Assembly (NCBI GenBank): GCA_002084805.1
Contig: NBMC01000040.1
Span: forward strand, 1 to 44,260
Direction: 5' to 3'
Source: Spirochaetaceae bacterium 4572_59
Lineage (GTDB): Bacteria; Spirochaetota; Spirochaetia; DSM-2461
Length of the DNA: 44,260 nucleotides
In this document: positions 1-8,614 of the stretch, piece after piece
Position numbering within the stretch: position 1 is the first letter of the stretch
Layout: every line of letters begins with the position of its first letter
Position numbers and translations under genes: made by a program
Notes under the pieces: generated by a model
Told to the model about the DNA's origin: nothing
The model's input: the letters and a program-made list of their open reading frames with translations, nothing else
The model's database searches: none

Positions 1-62
1 TACTGAAGAAGTATATTTAAATCCTTCAGCGGAGACCCGGGAAAGGTTAAAAGCATCATAAA

Positions 63-794
63 TTATTTCAAAGAACTTGTGACATCTATATTGACATATT
101 CCGGGAATCTGATATTTGGATTCTGAGTAACATTGTAATGGACAATTCAACGGCTCTTGAGTTCGATAATAAAGAAGACATAGAATCTCTTGAATCCAAA
201 GATATCAACTGTAAAGAAGTCACATGCGAATAAGGACTGCCAGTGAGATTTCAAAAATTTACTCCATGAATAGTTGGCTTTTATGTCTCCTGATTTTCGA
301 TAATCCTGAATAACTTTCCTTATAGTCTCCCTGGAGATATCTATAGAAATTTTGCTAAACTCATCCTGTATGCGTTTAGAGCCCCAAAGATAGTTTTTAA
401 TTTTGAGATTCTTGATCAGTAATTTCATAGCTTTTGTAATGGGTGGTCTGCCTCTCTTTCTGGTTTTGGGTCTATCATAAGTCCAGTAATCCTTGATAGC
501 TTTCTTCCATCTATAAAGAATTGTTTCAGGTGTTACCAGTGTGAAAAATTGTCTTGCTTTAGGATTGCTGATGAACATTGACCTGATAAACCACTTTTCC
601 TGAATTGAGAAGGGAAGTTTGATATTCTTCTCTTTGAAGTACCGTTTGTATCGTTGATTCTCTTGCCAGATCAGAGCGATTTTCGGGATTACTGATTTCC
701 CTTTGATTACGTAGAAGACGACGAACTCGAGTAAATGAAGCAATGATTTCAGAAATAGCATAATTACAGAATCGGCATATTTGAAAGTCGGCAA
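63..794 (-). pseudogene. Decayed integrase-type transposase (rve/DDE family)
   Basis: The first 215 codons read as the N-terminal part of an integrase-core transposase: a helix-turn-helix region with the basic motif RKRGRPPITKAMK near residue 115, then the start of the catalytic core, ACDFFTVDIFG, which carries the first Asp of the DDE triad. The frame stops at TGA (147-149) directly after FFIIELKSR, but the same frame continues IVHYNVTQNP, as intact family members do after this point, and then stops again at 63-65. The second and third acidic catalytic residues are absent, so it cannot be active. I see no terminal inverted repeats. The element may extend beyond the left edge of the window. 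Confidence 0.75.
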
Positions 795-1263
795 AATTGA
801 TGATTTATGTTTTGGCGGGGAGGATATTGGTCTTGAGATCCCGCATTCTTTTATCCTTTCACTTCGAGGTCTTATTAATTATTTCGGCAAGTTCTAAATT
901 TTCTCTTATAAAAATCACGGGAATCTACAGCTATCCATTCGCTGAATCAGACACAAGGCTTTCCCTGTTTTCTTTGGTGGTGGATTTATCTTATATCCCT
1001 GAGGCTCTTTCTGACGAACCTCTCCTTTCCGGGGACGTCCTGATTTCTGTTATACTTTTCATGGATAAAAGTCCTTTTTGTCCTCTATGTGTTATGTCAT
1101 AATTTCATCATAAAGGTTGCAGGGGCTTTTATCCATTAATTTTTTGATGGGGTTTTCAGGTAATATCATTTGATAAGAGAAAAGACGGCTCGGAAGGATT
1201 TTTGAAAGAGCCTCTTAATTCAGAAATTATAAAATCCTCTCTGGAGACTTAGGAAAATATGTG
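795..1263. other. Gene-free stretch with degenerate transposase-like fragments
   Basis: No convincing intact gene lies here. On the minus strand around 900-1060 one frame reads GRPRKGEVRQKEPQGYKI followed by a Lys/Pro-rich stretch, which resembles the basic segment seen in some transposases (weak similarity). Stops and frame changes interrupt it on both sides. The plus-strand open frame over the same bases has the composition of a shadow. Read as insertion-sequence debris between the transposase remnant and the sugar locus. Confidence 0.3.
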
Positions 1264-2766
1264 TTAAGTATTTCCACGACCCATCATGGTTATTTTATTC
1301 AACAACAGCTTATTGGAAGAATAGATTTCTTTGTAAAGCTCATAATATTCTAAATATATTTGATGATTCGTTGTATCCGGGTAAATCAGATCTTCCCTGT
1401 AACGAACAGCCGCGAGACACCCCTCTCCAAGATCTGAGTAAATCCCGGCACCAACACCTGCGACAATTGCTGCACCAAGACCTGCCTGTTCCTCAGAAGT
1501 AGCAACTCTAATGGGTACATTGTAAATATCGGCCTGTAGTTGGAGCCATGGCTGACTTCTAGCTCCACCTCCGGAGGCAACAAAGGAGGTGGCAGAAAAC
1601 CCAAGTTCCCCGCAAACTTCTATGGCTTGCATTAAAGAATATGCCACACCTTCCATTACGGCTCTTGTCATGTTGGCCTGAGATGCCCCAATATTAATCC
1701 CCAGGAACATTCCGCTGAGATTTGGATCCACATGAGGTGTTCGCTCTCCGTTAAGGTAGGGTAAAAAGAGAATACCACTACTTCCGGGCTGTATTGCCGC
1801 GACTTCTCTATCCATTTGTCTGTAATCAACATCCCCTATAATCTGATGCCACCACTTTAAAGACAAGCCTGCTGTCATAGTTGCCCCTAAAAGAAGCCAT
1901 CTGTCCTTCTGATAACTGCAGAATGTGTTTGTAGATAGGTTGGAATTAAAAACAGGACGATCTACCTGAAAACTCACTTGGCCACTACTTCCGATATTTA
2001 CTGTCGCATCTCCGACATTTATCATTCCATTTCCAATCCCCTGCATCACCTGATCTCCGCCACCAGCCATAACAGGAGTACCGGCAGATAACCCTGTTAT
2101 TTTTGCTGCCTCTAAAGAGACAGATCCCATGCGGTCCGTTGATTTATAACATTGGGGAAATATCTCTATTTCAAGACTTAATCGATCCAAAATTTCTTCA
2201 GACCAGCAAAGATTTTTAATATCAAATGCCAAAGTTCCCGAGGCGTCAGAATAATCTGTTGACAATTCTCCTGTTATTTTTAATTTCAGGTAGTCCTTTG
2301 GAAGACAAACATAGCGTATCTTCTCATAGGTTTGCGGTTCATTTTCCTTAACCCATAACAGTGAAGGTAATAAAAATCCAGTATAAACGGCATTCATCAT
2401 TAAATTTCGGATCTCTTCTGTTCCAAAGATTGATTGAAGTTCTTCAACCTGTTTTGTTGATCGTGTATCACAGTGCAATATTGCCGGTCGTACTGACTGA
2501 TAATTAACATCAAGCATCACCAGACCATGCATTTGACCTGAAAAGCCTAATCCTGAGATATCCTCAGATCTGCAGAAATTCATAAGCTTTGTAACAGTAC
2601 TTTTGCATGCGTGCCACCAGACATCGGGATCTTGTTCTGCATAACCAGGTTTTGGAGAATCAAAAGAGTAAGAACATTTCTCCTCTGCCAGAACTTTACC
2701 TTTTTCTTCTACAATAATTGTCTTCAGCCCCGAGGTTCCGAGATCTATCCCCATCAATAGATTCAC
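1264..2766 (-). CDS. xylB: Xylulokinase-like FGGY carbohydrate kinase
   Basis: A full-length (about 500 residues) FGGY-family sugar kinase, which phosphorylates a ketose such as D-xylulose with ATP in the cytoplasm. Visible signatures are the N-terminal phosphate-binding MGIDLGTSGLKT, GYAEQDPDVWW, GFSGQMHGLV (typical of xylulokinases), HCDTRS, and GGGDQ in the second domain with the likely catalytic Asp. I chose the GTG at 2766 because an AGGAG (2774-2778) lies 7 bases upstream; the TTG at 2772 would be only 1 base from it. The gene diverges from the ABC transporter at 3039, so uptake and phosphorylation are probably co-regulated from the shared intergenic region. Substrate assignment is by family; another pentulose or polyol product is possible. 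Confidence 0.85.
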   Translation of the reverse strand: MNLLMGIDLGTSGLKTIIVEEKGKVLAEEKCSYSFDSPKPGYAEQDPDVWWHACKSTVTKLMNFCRSEDISGLGFSGQMHGLVMLDVNYQSVRPAILHCDTRSTKQVEELQSIFGTEEIRNLMMNAVYTGFLLPSLLWVKENEPQTYEKIRYVCLPKDYLKLKITGELSTDYSDASGTLAFDIKNLCWSEEILDRLSLEIEIFPQCYKSTDRMGSVSLEAAKITGLSAGTPVMAGGGDQVMQGIGNGMINVGDATVNIGSSGQVSFQVDRPVFNSNLSTNTFCSYQKDRWLLLGATMTAGLSLKWWHQIIGDVDYRQMDREVAAIQPGSSGILFLPYLNGERTPHVDPNLSGMFLGINIGASQANMTRAVMEGVAYSLMQAIEVCGELGFSATSFVASGGGARSQPWLQLQADIYNVPIRVATSEEQAGLGAAIVAGVGAGIYSDLGEGCLAAVRYREDLIYPDTTNHQIYLEYYELYKEIYSSNKLLLNKITMMGRGNT

Positions 2767-2844
2767 ATCCAATCTCCTACAGTTAATATTTAAAATTCAT
2801 TACAACACTATTTTAATTCTATTTTTTTGAACAGAACAGATGCC

Positions 2845-2889
2845 ATTTGTCATCTGCAAACATGACAAATATCCCCACGATAACATGAC
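2845..2889. promoter_or_regulatory. Candidate operator: 9-bp inverted repeat plus an extra half-site
   Basis: In the 270-bp divergent region between the kinase and the transporter, ATTTGTCAT (2845-2853) and ATGACAAAT (2862-2870) form a perfect inverted repeat with an 8-bp spacer. A further ATGACA occurs at 2884-2889. The position between divergent, functionally linked genes suggests a regulator binding site, possibly for the NarL-type regulator encoded at 7949. This is inference; no promoter hexamers are clear on either side. Confidence 0.45.
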
Positions 2890-3038
2890 AATTGACATCT
2901 TTCACCCTTTGCATAACTGATTTAACATTCGATTAACTTTAGTGATGTTTATAGGAAATCCGTTTCTGATTGTGCTAGATCAATAAAGATTCACTTTGAA
3001 GTCAATAGTAACTTTTGCAGGAAATAAAGGAGAGATAA

Positions 3039-4574
3039 TTGCATAACAATGCTGACAGTGAAATCGATAGTTGCAAATATATCCTGGATTGTAAGGATAT
3101 AACCAAGCAATATGGGGGAATACTAGCTCTTAAGGACGTTCAATTAAGGCTTAAAAAAGGTCAAGTACATGCTTTAGTCGGAGAAAACGGGGCGGGGAAA
3201 TCTACTCTAATGAATATTATCGGCGGGTTGGTACAACCCAATTCCGGTACTTTATTTTTTGAAGGTATTCCCTATCAGGCTAAAAGCCCAGTAGAAGCGA
3301 TTCATGCTGGAATTGCCATGATTCATCAGGAACTGAATCCTCAACCCTATTTATCAATTGCGGAAAGTATCTTTCTCAACCGCGAAGAAACCTACAAAAA
3401 AATTCCAATTTTAAATAAAAAAGCTACAAATGAAAAAGCTGCCGATGTGCTGAAAAAATTTGATATAAATTTGAGTCCTAAAATACACATGGAAGATCTG
3501 ACACTTGCACAGATACAGATGATAGAGATCGTAAAGGCCGTATCGACAAATGCCCGTCTGATATTGATGGACGAACCTACATCATCGCTTGATAGTGAAG
3601 AAACCGAGCGTCTTTTCAGAACTATCAGAGATTTACAATCGAAAGGAGTAACAATTGTATACATCTCTCACCGAATGGATGAAATATTCGCCGTTTGTGA
3701 TTCCTACTCTGTATTTCGGGACGGACGTTTTATCGGTTCTGGAAGTATTTCAGATGTAACAAAAGACGAACTTATTTCGTTGATGGTTGGTCGTGTCGTC
3801 AAAAACATATTTCCAAAAATTGATTGTTCTATAAAAGATGTTGTATTCAGAACGGAAAAGCTATGTGGTAAGGGGTTTAAGGATATAAGTTTTGAAGTAC
3901 GTGCCGGAGAAATCTTAGGCATTACCGGACTTGTAGGTTCTGGCCGCAGTGAAACAATGGAAGCTATTTTCGGATTAAATCCTCTTTCTAGCGGTAAGAT
4001 ATATCTCAATGACAAAGAAATTAAAATAAGAAATGTCAGAGATGCCATGAATAAAGGCATTGCCATGATAAATGAGGACCGTAAGGAATATGGCCTTTGT
4101 CTTTTTAGATCTATTACGGAAAATATTTCATTACCCAGTCTAAAGAAAAAACATAAAGGGATTCTGATAAATCAAAAAAAAGAAAGAGAAGCCTGCGGTA
4201 AAATAGCTTCAAAATTAAGAATAAAAATGGCAAACCTCAAAACGGATGCATTTTCCTTAAGTGGTGGAAATCAACAGAAAGTAGTCGTTGCCAAGTGGCT
4301 TATGGACCGACCTGATCTAATCATTCTTGATGAACCGACCAGAGGAGTTGATGTTGGAGCTAAGGCGGAAATCCATTCATTAATGTGTCAATTTGCAGCA
4401 GAAGGTATGGCCATTATTATGGTCTCTTCAGAACTTCCCGAGGTTATGGGAATGAGTGATCGAATTTTGATTTATCACGAAGGTTCACTAAATGGTGAGG
4501 TAACAAGAGCTGAGATTCTTTCTGGCGAAGTAAATCAAGAAACAATACTAAGAAAAGAGTTTGGTGAGAGGTAA
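3039..4574 (+). CDS. Sugar ABC transporter, duplicated ATP-binding protein (RbsA/XylG/MglA type)
   Basis: A 511-residue protein with two tandem ABC ATPase domains, the architecture of carbohydrate-uptake class 2 importers. Domain 1 has Walker A GENGAGKST (residues 48-56) and Walker B LILMDEPTSSL, with a degenerate signature. Domain 2 has the usual degenerate Walker A (GLVGSGRSE), signature LSGGNQQK and Walker B LIILDEPTRGVD. It energises sugar import with the permease and binding protein encoded next. The TTG start at 3039 is supported by AAAGGAG six bases upstream. The permease gene begins 8 bases after the stop, so the three genes form one operon. The family suggests ribose, xylose or a similar monosaccharide; the sequence alone does not settle which. 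Confidence 0.92.
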   Translation: MHNNADSEIDSCKYILDCKDITKQYGGILALKDVQLRLKKGQVHALVGENGAGKSTLMNIIGGLVQPNSGTLFFEGIPYQAKSPVEAIHAGIAMIHQELNPQPYLSIAESIFLNREETYKKIPILNKKATNEKAADVLKKFDINLSPKIHMEDLTLAQIQMIEIVKAVSTNARLILMDEPTSSLDSEETERLFRTIRDLQSKGVTIVYISHRMDEIFAVCDSYSVFRDGRFIGSGSISDVTKDELISLMVGRVVKNIFPKIDCSIKDVVFRTEKLCGKGFKDISFEVRAGEILGITGLVGSGRSETMEAIFGLNPLSSGKIYLNDKEIKIRNVRDAMNKGIAMINEDRKEYGLCLFRSITENISLPSLKKKHKGILINQKKEREACGKIASKLRIKMANLKTDAFSLSGGNQQKVVVAKWLMDRPDLIILDEPTRGVDVGAKAEIHSLMCQFAAEGMAIIMVSSELPEVMGMSDRILIYHEGSLNGEVTRAEILSGEVNQETILRKEFGER

Positions 4575-4582
4575 AGAATAAG

Positions 4583-5572
4583 ATGAAAATGGATAAGGTA
4601 CAGATACAAAAAGTCAATTTTTTAAAAATGGACCAGCATGATATAAATTTTTTTATGAAACGGTACGGTATAGGATTTGTTCTTCTTGGGATGTTTATTT
4701 TATTGTCATTCGCTTCACCCAGGTTTCTAACAGTTTTAAACCTTTCAAATGTACTGACAACTGTATCCATAAATGGATTGCTGGCGATGGGAATGGTTTT
4801 TGTAATTACCGCCGGGGGAATAGACCTCTCTATAGGGTCAATGCTCGCTTTGGGAAGTGTCACAATCGGGCTGATAATGAATGCGACTGGGAGCATTTTC
4901 CTTGCCTGTGCCGGGGCAATCATCATTTGTGCATTGTTTGGCTTGGTCAATGGATTTCTTGTTGCAAAGTTTGATATGTTTCCTTTTGTTGTTACTTTAG
5001 CGAGTATGCTGGTCATCAGGGGGGTCTCTTATGTTATGTCCGGTGGATATTCCTTTGCCCTTGCAAAACCGGAATTTGCACAGATCGGTCTGGGGAAGCT
5101 GTTCGGGACAATTCCTTTTCCCGCTTTGATCTTCCTGTTCGTTACTTTGCTGGCCTTTGTCCTTTTGCAATTGACCAAATATGGACGTTATGTTTATGCC
5201 GTCGGAGGAAATATCAAATCAGCTAGAGCCTCTGGGGTGAATGTTTTATGGACCCGCATCGGTACATTCGTAATAATGGGAATCTTTGCAGGAATAGCAG
5301 CTATTATTATGACTGCTCGAATCAATGCTGCCCAGCCAAATATCGGTGTTGGCTATGAAGTTGATGCTATCGCAGCCTGTGTAATTGGAGGAACTTCTTT
5401 TTCTGGCGGGATCTCTACCATACCCGGTACTTTTATAGGTGTAATGATTATCGGTCTCATTTTCAATGGTATGAATCTGATTGGAATCAGCTCGTACTGG
5501 CAGATCATTATGAAAGGATTGTTAATTATAGCCGCAGTAATGCTGGACAAATTTATCAACAGAAAAAATTAA
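4583..5572 (+). CDS. Sugar ABC transporter permease (RbsC/XylH type)
   Basis: A 329-residue inner-membrane protein with many hydrophobic segments and the BPD_transp_2 family motifs: ITAGGIDLSIGSMLALGS near residue 75, the cytoplasmic coupling region YAVGGNIKSARASGVNV, and AACVIGGTSFSGG. It forms the channel of the class 2 sugar importer with the ATPase encoded just upstream. The C-terminus ends in a short basic tail (DKFINRKN), as usual. The Shine-Dalgarno sequence is weak, so translation may be coupled to the upstream gene. Confidence 0.92.
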   Translation: MKMDKVQIQKVNFLKMDQHDINFFMKRYGIGFVLLGMFILLSFASPRFLTVLNLSNVLTTVSINGLLAMGMVFVITAGGIDLSIGSMLALGSVTIGLIMNATGSIFLACAGAIIICALFGLVNGFLVAKFDMFPFVVTLASMLVIRGVSYVMSGGYSFALAKPEFAQIGLGKLFGTIPFPALIFLFVTLLAFVLLQLTKYGRYVYAVGGNIKSARASGVNVLWTRIGTFVIMGIFAGIAAIIMTARINAAQPNIGVGYEVDAIAACVIGGTSFSGGISTIPGTFIGVMIIGLIFNGMNLIGISSYWQIIMKGLLIIAAVMLDKFINRKN

Positions 5573-5664
5573 ATGCTTGAATCTATTCCCGTTTAACGCG
5601 GGTTCAGATAAATGAAAACTTTTCCCTCAGGTCGGGGTTAAGAAAAAACTAGAGGAGTTTTATA

Positions 5665-6612
5665 ATGAAAAGAATTATTGGATTATCACTTTTCTTTTGC
5701 CTTGCTCTCGCTACAATTGGAGCAACAGGAGCATCTGAAGAAACAGATGGCGTTAGAGTTGCTTACATAGCAAAGAACACAGTTGATGCATTTCACGCAA
5801 CGCTGAACGGATCTGCAAAAGAATCTCTCAATGCACTCAAAGCCGATGGAACTATCAATAGCTGGCAGTTGTATGATGGACTTACAGATCCTATTACTCA
5901 AGTTAATCTACTGGAAAATGCTATTGCAAGTGGTGCGAATTTTGTAATACTTCTTCCTGCTGAAAGTGAAGGTAGTGCCCCTATTGTATCACGTTGTGCA
6001 GAAGCAGGAATTCCGATTATTGTTGTTAACTCTACAACAAATAATACGGAAGCTTTGGCGACTGCCTTTGTTGGATCTGATGATGTTGAGGCCGGAGAAA
6101 TGATGGCTAATTTTGTTAATTCCCAAATCCCTGATGGAGGTATGTACGCTCACATGATGGGGGTTGTCGGGAACTCTGCTCAGAAAGCGAGAGGGGAAGG
6201 AATCCTTAACATACTTGAGAACGACCCGAAGTGGCAGGCTATAGGTGATTATGCTGCAGACTGGTCTGCGGACAAAGCTGTTGGATTTGCCAGTGATGTT
6301 ATAACTGAGTATGGAGATGATGTTAAAGCTATTATATGTGATAACGATGATATGTCTTCTGCTGTTCAGAATTATGTAAACTCCATAGGACGTGAAGATA
6401 TTGTTGCTATTGGTGTCGATGGTAATGCCGGACCTTTGAGTATGGTCAAAGCAGGAACTCTTCGCTCTACGGTTCTTCAGGATGGAGCGGCTCAGGTCAG
6501 TACCGCAGTATCTCTAATTGCCGATATTATTGCAGGAAACACAGTTCCAAAAGTAAAAATGGTTCCCTTTACACTTGTCACATCAGAAAATGTTGACCAG
6601 TACTTAAAATAA
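5665..6612 (+). CDS. Periplasmic sugar-binding protein (RbsB-like, peripla_BP_4)
   Basis: A 315-residue secreted binding protein with a cleavable signal peptide (MKRIIGLSLFFCLALATIGATG, residues 1 to about 22). The mature part has the type I periplasmic-binding fold: VAYIAKNTVDAFHATL, the hinge segment IASGANFVILLPAESEG, and AIGVDGNAG near residue 250. It captures sugar for the importer encoded at 3039-5572. AGAGGAG lies 8 bases before the ATG. A 92-bp gap separates it from the permease, long enough for extra control of binding-protein expression. A strong hairpin follows the stop. It differs from the second RbsB-like protein at 10122, so the locus probably handles more than one ligand. Confidence 0.9.
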   Translation: MKRIIGLSLFFCLALATIGATGASEETDGVRVAYIAKNTVDAFHATLNGSAKESLNALKADGTINSWQLYDGLTDPITQVNLLENAIASGANFVILLPAESEGSAPIVSRCAEAGIPIIVVNSTTNNTEALATAFVGSDDVEAGEMMANFVNSQIPDGGMYAHMMGVVGNSAQKARGEGILNILENDPKWQAIGDYAADWSADKAVGFASDVITEYGDDVKAIICDNDDMSSAVQNYVNSIGREDIVAIGVDGNAGPLSMVKAGTLRSTVLQDGAAQVSTAVSLIADIIAGNTVPKVKMVPFTLVTSENVDQYLK

Positions 6613-6630
6613 GTTAATTAGATTTAAAAG

Positions 6631-6673
6631 AACCATGCTCTGATAACCCCATTCGTTTTATCAGAGCATGGTT
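6631..6673. terminator. Bidirectional terminator between convergent genes
   Basis: AACCATGCTCTGATAA (6631-6646) and its exact reverse complement (6658-6673) form a perfect 16-bp stem with an 11-base loop. A/T-rich flanks lie on both sides. It sits between the transporter operon (plus) and the lipoprotein gene (minus), so it can end both transcripts. Confidence 0.8.
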
Positions 6674-6683
6674 AATTTCACGG

Positions 6684-7943
6684 TTAATGCTCAAGATAAT
6701 CATTTAATTCAATATTAAGCACTGATAGCTGGTGTTGTAGTCTGCTGGGGTGCTGCTCTATCTCTTCTAATGCAATGTCTGCCATATTAATAGCCTCTTG
6801 ATATTTGGCAAACCGAGGGAAAACTAGGGAATTTTCAATAGAACGGGTAATCTGTAATGGAGTTAATAAAGGAGCATTAGTATCTTTTCCACGATTCAAA
6901 AATATTTGGGTTTCATCTAGTTCCAGAATCTCCTTTAATACGGGAACACCATGAGAATACGTAAATATGCTTTTCTGGATCTCTATGTCAGTAATTAAAA
7001 ACTGCATAAATTCCCAGGCAATATTCTTCTTATCTGATCGAGAACTTATGCCCATTAATAATGTTTTGAGATCAGCCCCATTATGACCTTCCGGGCCGCG
7101 GGGTAAAAGCAATGCTTGCCAGTCAAAGTTTTTATATTTTTGAATGCTGTAAGGATAATAGGCATATGCTCGATACTCGGAAAAAGGCAAGGGTGCAAAA
7201 GCCACATTCCCATCTTCAAAATCAAAAGAATCATCAGGTGGACAGATGGAATTTATTTCCCCGACAAACTTAACAGCATCATATACCCCTGCTTCTGACA
7301 GGTAAGCCTGATCTCCCATATCGGAAAATAACTGCTGACCGTTTGTATAGGCTGCTATTTTCCAATCAAATCCCTGAACAGCTTTAATAGAATTATTATT
7401 TTTAAGCTTCTTGCATATGGAATAGAAATCATTCCAAGTCCAATCATTAGTAGGTAAAGATATTCCGGTTTCTGACAAAATAGTCTGATTTACAAACATG
7501 AAAGTTGGAACAACTTCCATAGCAAGACCATATTGAGTTTTCTTATAACGTCCAGAATCCAGCGCATTTTTAAAATACAATTGCCGGTTAAAATCCCGAT
7601 TCATATAATGGTCCAATGATTCAAGAATACCTAATTTGGCAAATAGTATAAAATTTTCAGGCAATATCAGAAATAGATCAGGTTCATCTCCTTTCAGAAT
7701 TTTCTGACTGATCCATTCGGAATAATTCTCCTTTAAGGTTCCACTGCGGTAGGAGACCCTAACATCGGGATGCAGTTCTGTGAATTTTTCAATAGCATCA
7801 TCAAATAATTTATAATTCTGCCAGTACGGTACGTTCCAGACACTCCCTGAGAATAAGCCTATTTCAAGATGCTTTTCCCGATTAGTACAACTACTAACGA
7901 AAAACATACAAAATAAAATACTGATAATAATTGTATTTTTCAT
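6684..7943 (-). CDS. Orphan extracellular solute-binding lipoprotein (SBP family 1)
   Basis: A 419-residue lipoprotein of the extracellular solute-binding family 1 type (MalE/UgpB-like). The signal peptide ends in VSSC, a lipobox with Cys at residue 19. The body has FDDAIEKFTELHPDVRVSYRSG, PDLFLILPENF and the typical C-terminal helices. No family-1 permease pair is nearby; instead the gene starts 5 bases after the response regulator and is the last gene of the kinase-regulator operon. This suggests that it acts as the ligand-sensing partner of the membrane histidine kinase rather than as a transport component. Such binding-protein/two-component arrangements are known in several phyla, but the link here is inferred from gene order only. 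Confidence 0.82.
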   Translation of the reverse strand: MKNTIIISILFCMFFVSSCTNREKHLEIGLFSGSVWNVPYWQNYKLFDDAIEKFTELHPDVRVSYRSGTLKENYSEWISQKILKGDEPDLFLILPENFILFAKLGILESLDHYMNRDFNRQLYFKNALDSGRYKKTQYGLAMEVVPTFMFVNQTILSETGISLPTNDWTWNDFYSICKKLKNNNSIKAVQGFDWKIAAYTNGQQLFSDMGDQAYLSEAGVYDAVKFVGEINSICPPDDSFDFEDGNVAFAPLPFSEYRAYAYYPYSIQKYKNFDWQALLLPRGPEGHNGADLKTLLMGISSRSDKKNIAWEFMQFLITDIEIQKSIFTYSHGVPVLKEILELDETQIFLNRGKDTNAPLLTPLQITRSIENSLVFPRFAKYQEAINMADIALEEIEQHPSRLQHQLSVLNIELNDYLEH

Positions 7944-7948
7944 GCTTT

Positions 7949-8614
7949 TTATTCCCCTATCAGGGTTAAACCGTTCTGCACAGCAAAAATGGCAATCTGA
8001 GTTCTATCTCTCAGATTCAGTTTTTGTAAAATACTGCTAATATAATTCCTGACTGTTCCTTCACTCATTTTCAATTCATAATTTATTTCTTTATTGGAGT
8101 AGCCCATTCCTGTAAGCTTGATAATTTTCAGTTCATTTTTGGTTATTGATTTTGGCAATACATCTCTGTTTATACTTGTATGGACAGATTTTGCCATGTC
8201 GGAAAATAAGTTGAACACTTTCTTTGTTATTTCCGGGTTTAAGAGAGCTTTCCCGCTATATACATCTTCTATTGCACTTGCAAGTTCATCGGTAGAACAG
8301 TTTTTTAGTAAATAACCTGCAGCTCCTTGCTTAATAGATTCAAAAATGTATTCATCTTCATCAAAAGTTGTCAGCACTATTATTTTAATAGATGGATCTT
8401 TTTCTCTGATCGTTTCCATAGCTCTAATCCCATCCATTACAGGCATTCTGACATCCATCAGAATAATGTCCGGCTTTAGCAATATTGCAGCATCAATAGC
8501 TTCAATTCCATTTCTGACTGTTCCGATAATTTTTATCTTAGAATAAGTATCCAGGATATAGGAAAGACTATCCCTTATTAATTCCTGATCATCTGCTATT
8601 AAAACTCTAATCAT
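7949..8614 (-). CDS. Response regulator, NarL/LuxR family
   Basis: A 221-residue two-component regulator. The receiver domain (residues 1 to about 120) has the acidic pair DD at 8-9, the phospho-acceptor Asp54 in ILMDVRMPVMDG, Thr in LTTFD, and Lys in YLLKN. The C-terminal LuxR-type helix-turn-helix (about 150-215) contains LTKNELKIIKLTGMGYSNKEI-like features and SEGTVRNYISSILQKL. Its ATG overlaps the kinase stop by 4 bases (ATGA), indicating translational coupling with its cognate kinase. It probably controls the neighbouring sugar genes; no binding site can be proved, although the inverted repeat at 2845 is a candidate. Confidence 0.93.
   Translation of the reverse strand: MIRVLIADDQELIRDSLSYILDTYSKIKIIGTVRNGIEAIDAAILLKPDIILMDVRMPVMDGIRAMETIREKDPSIKIIVLTTFDEDEYIFESIKQGAAGYLLKNCSTDELASAIEDVYSGKALLNPEITKKVFNLFSDMAKSVHTSINRDVLPKSITKNELKIIKLTGMGYSNKEINYELKMSEGTVRNYISSILQKLNLRDRTQIAIFAVQNGLTLIGE

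Noticed and set aside
797-1102. Plus-strand open frame of 101 codons
   Set aside because: No ribosome-binding site or family features, and the opposite strand carries transposase-like debris; the composition is that of a shadow.
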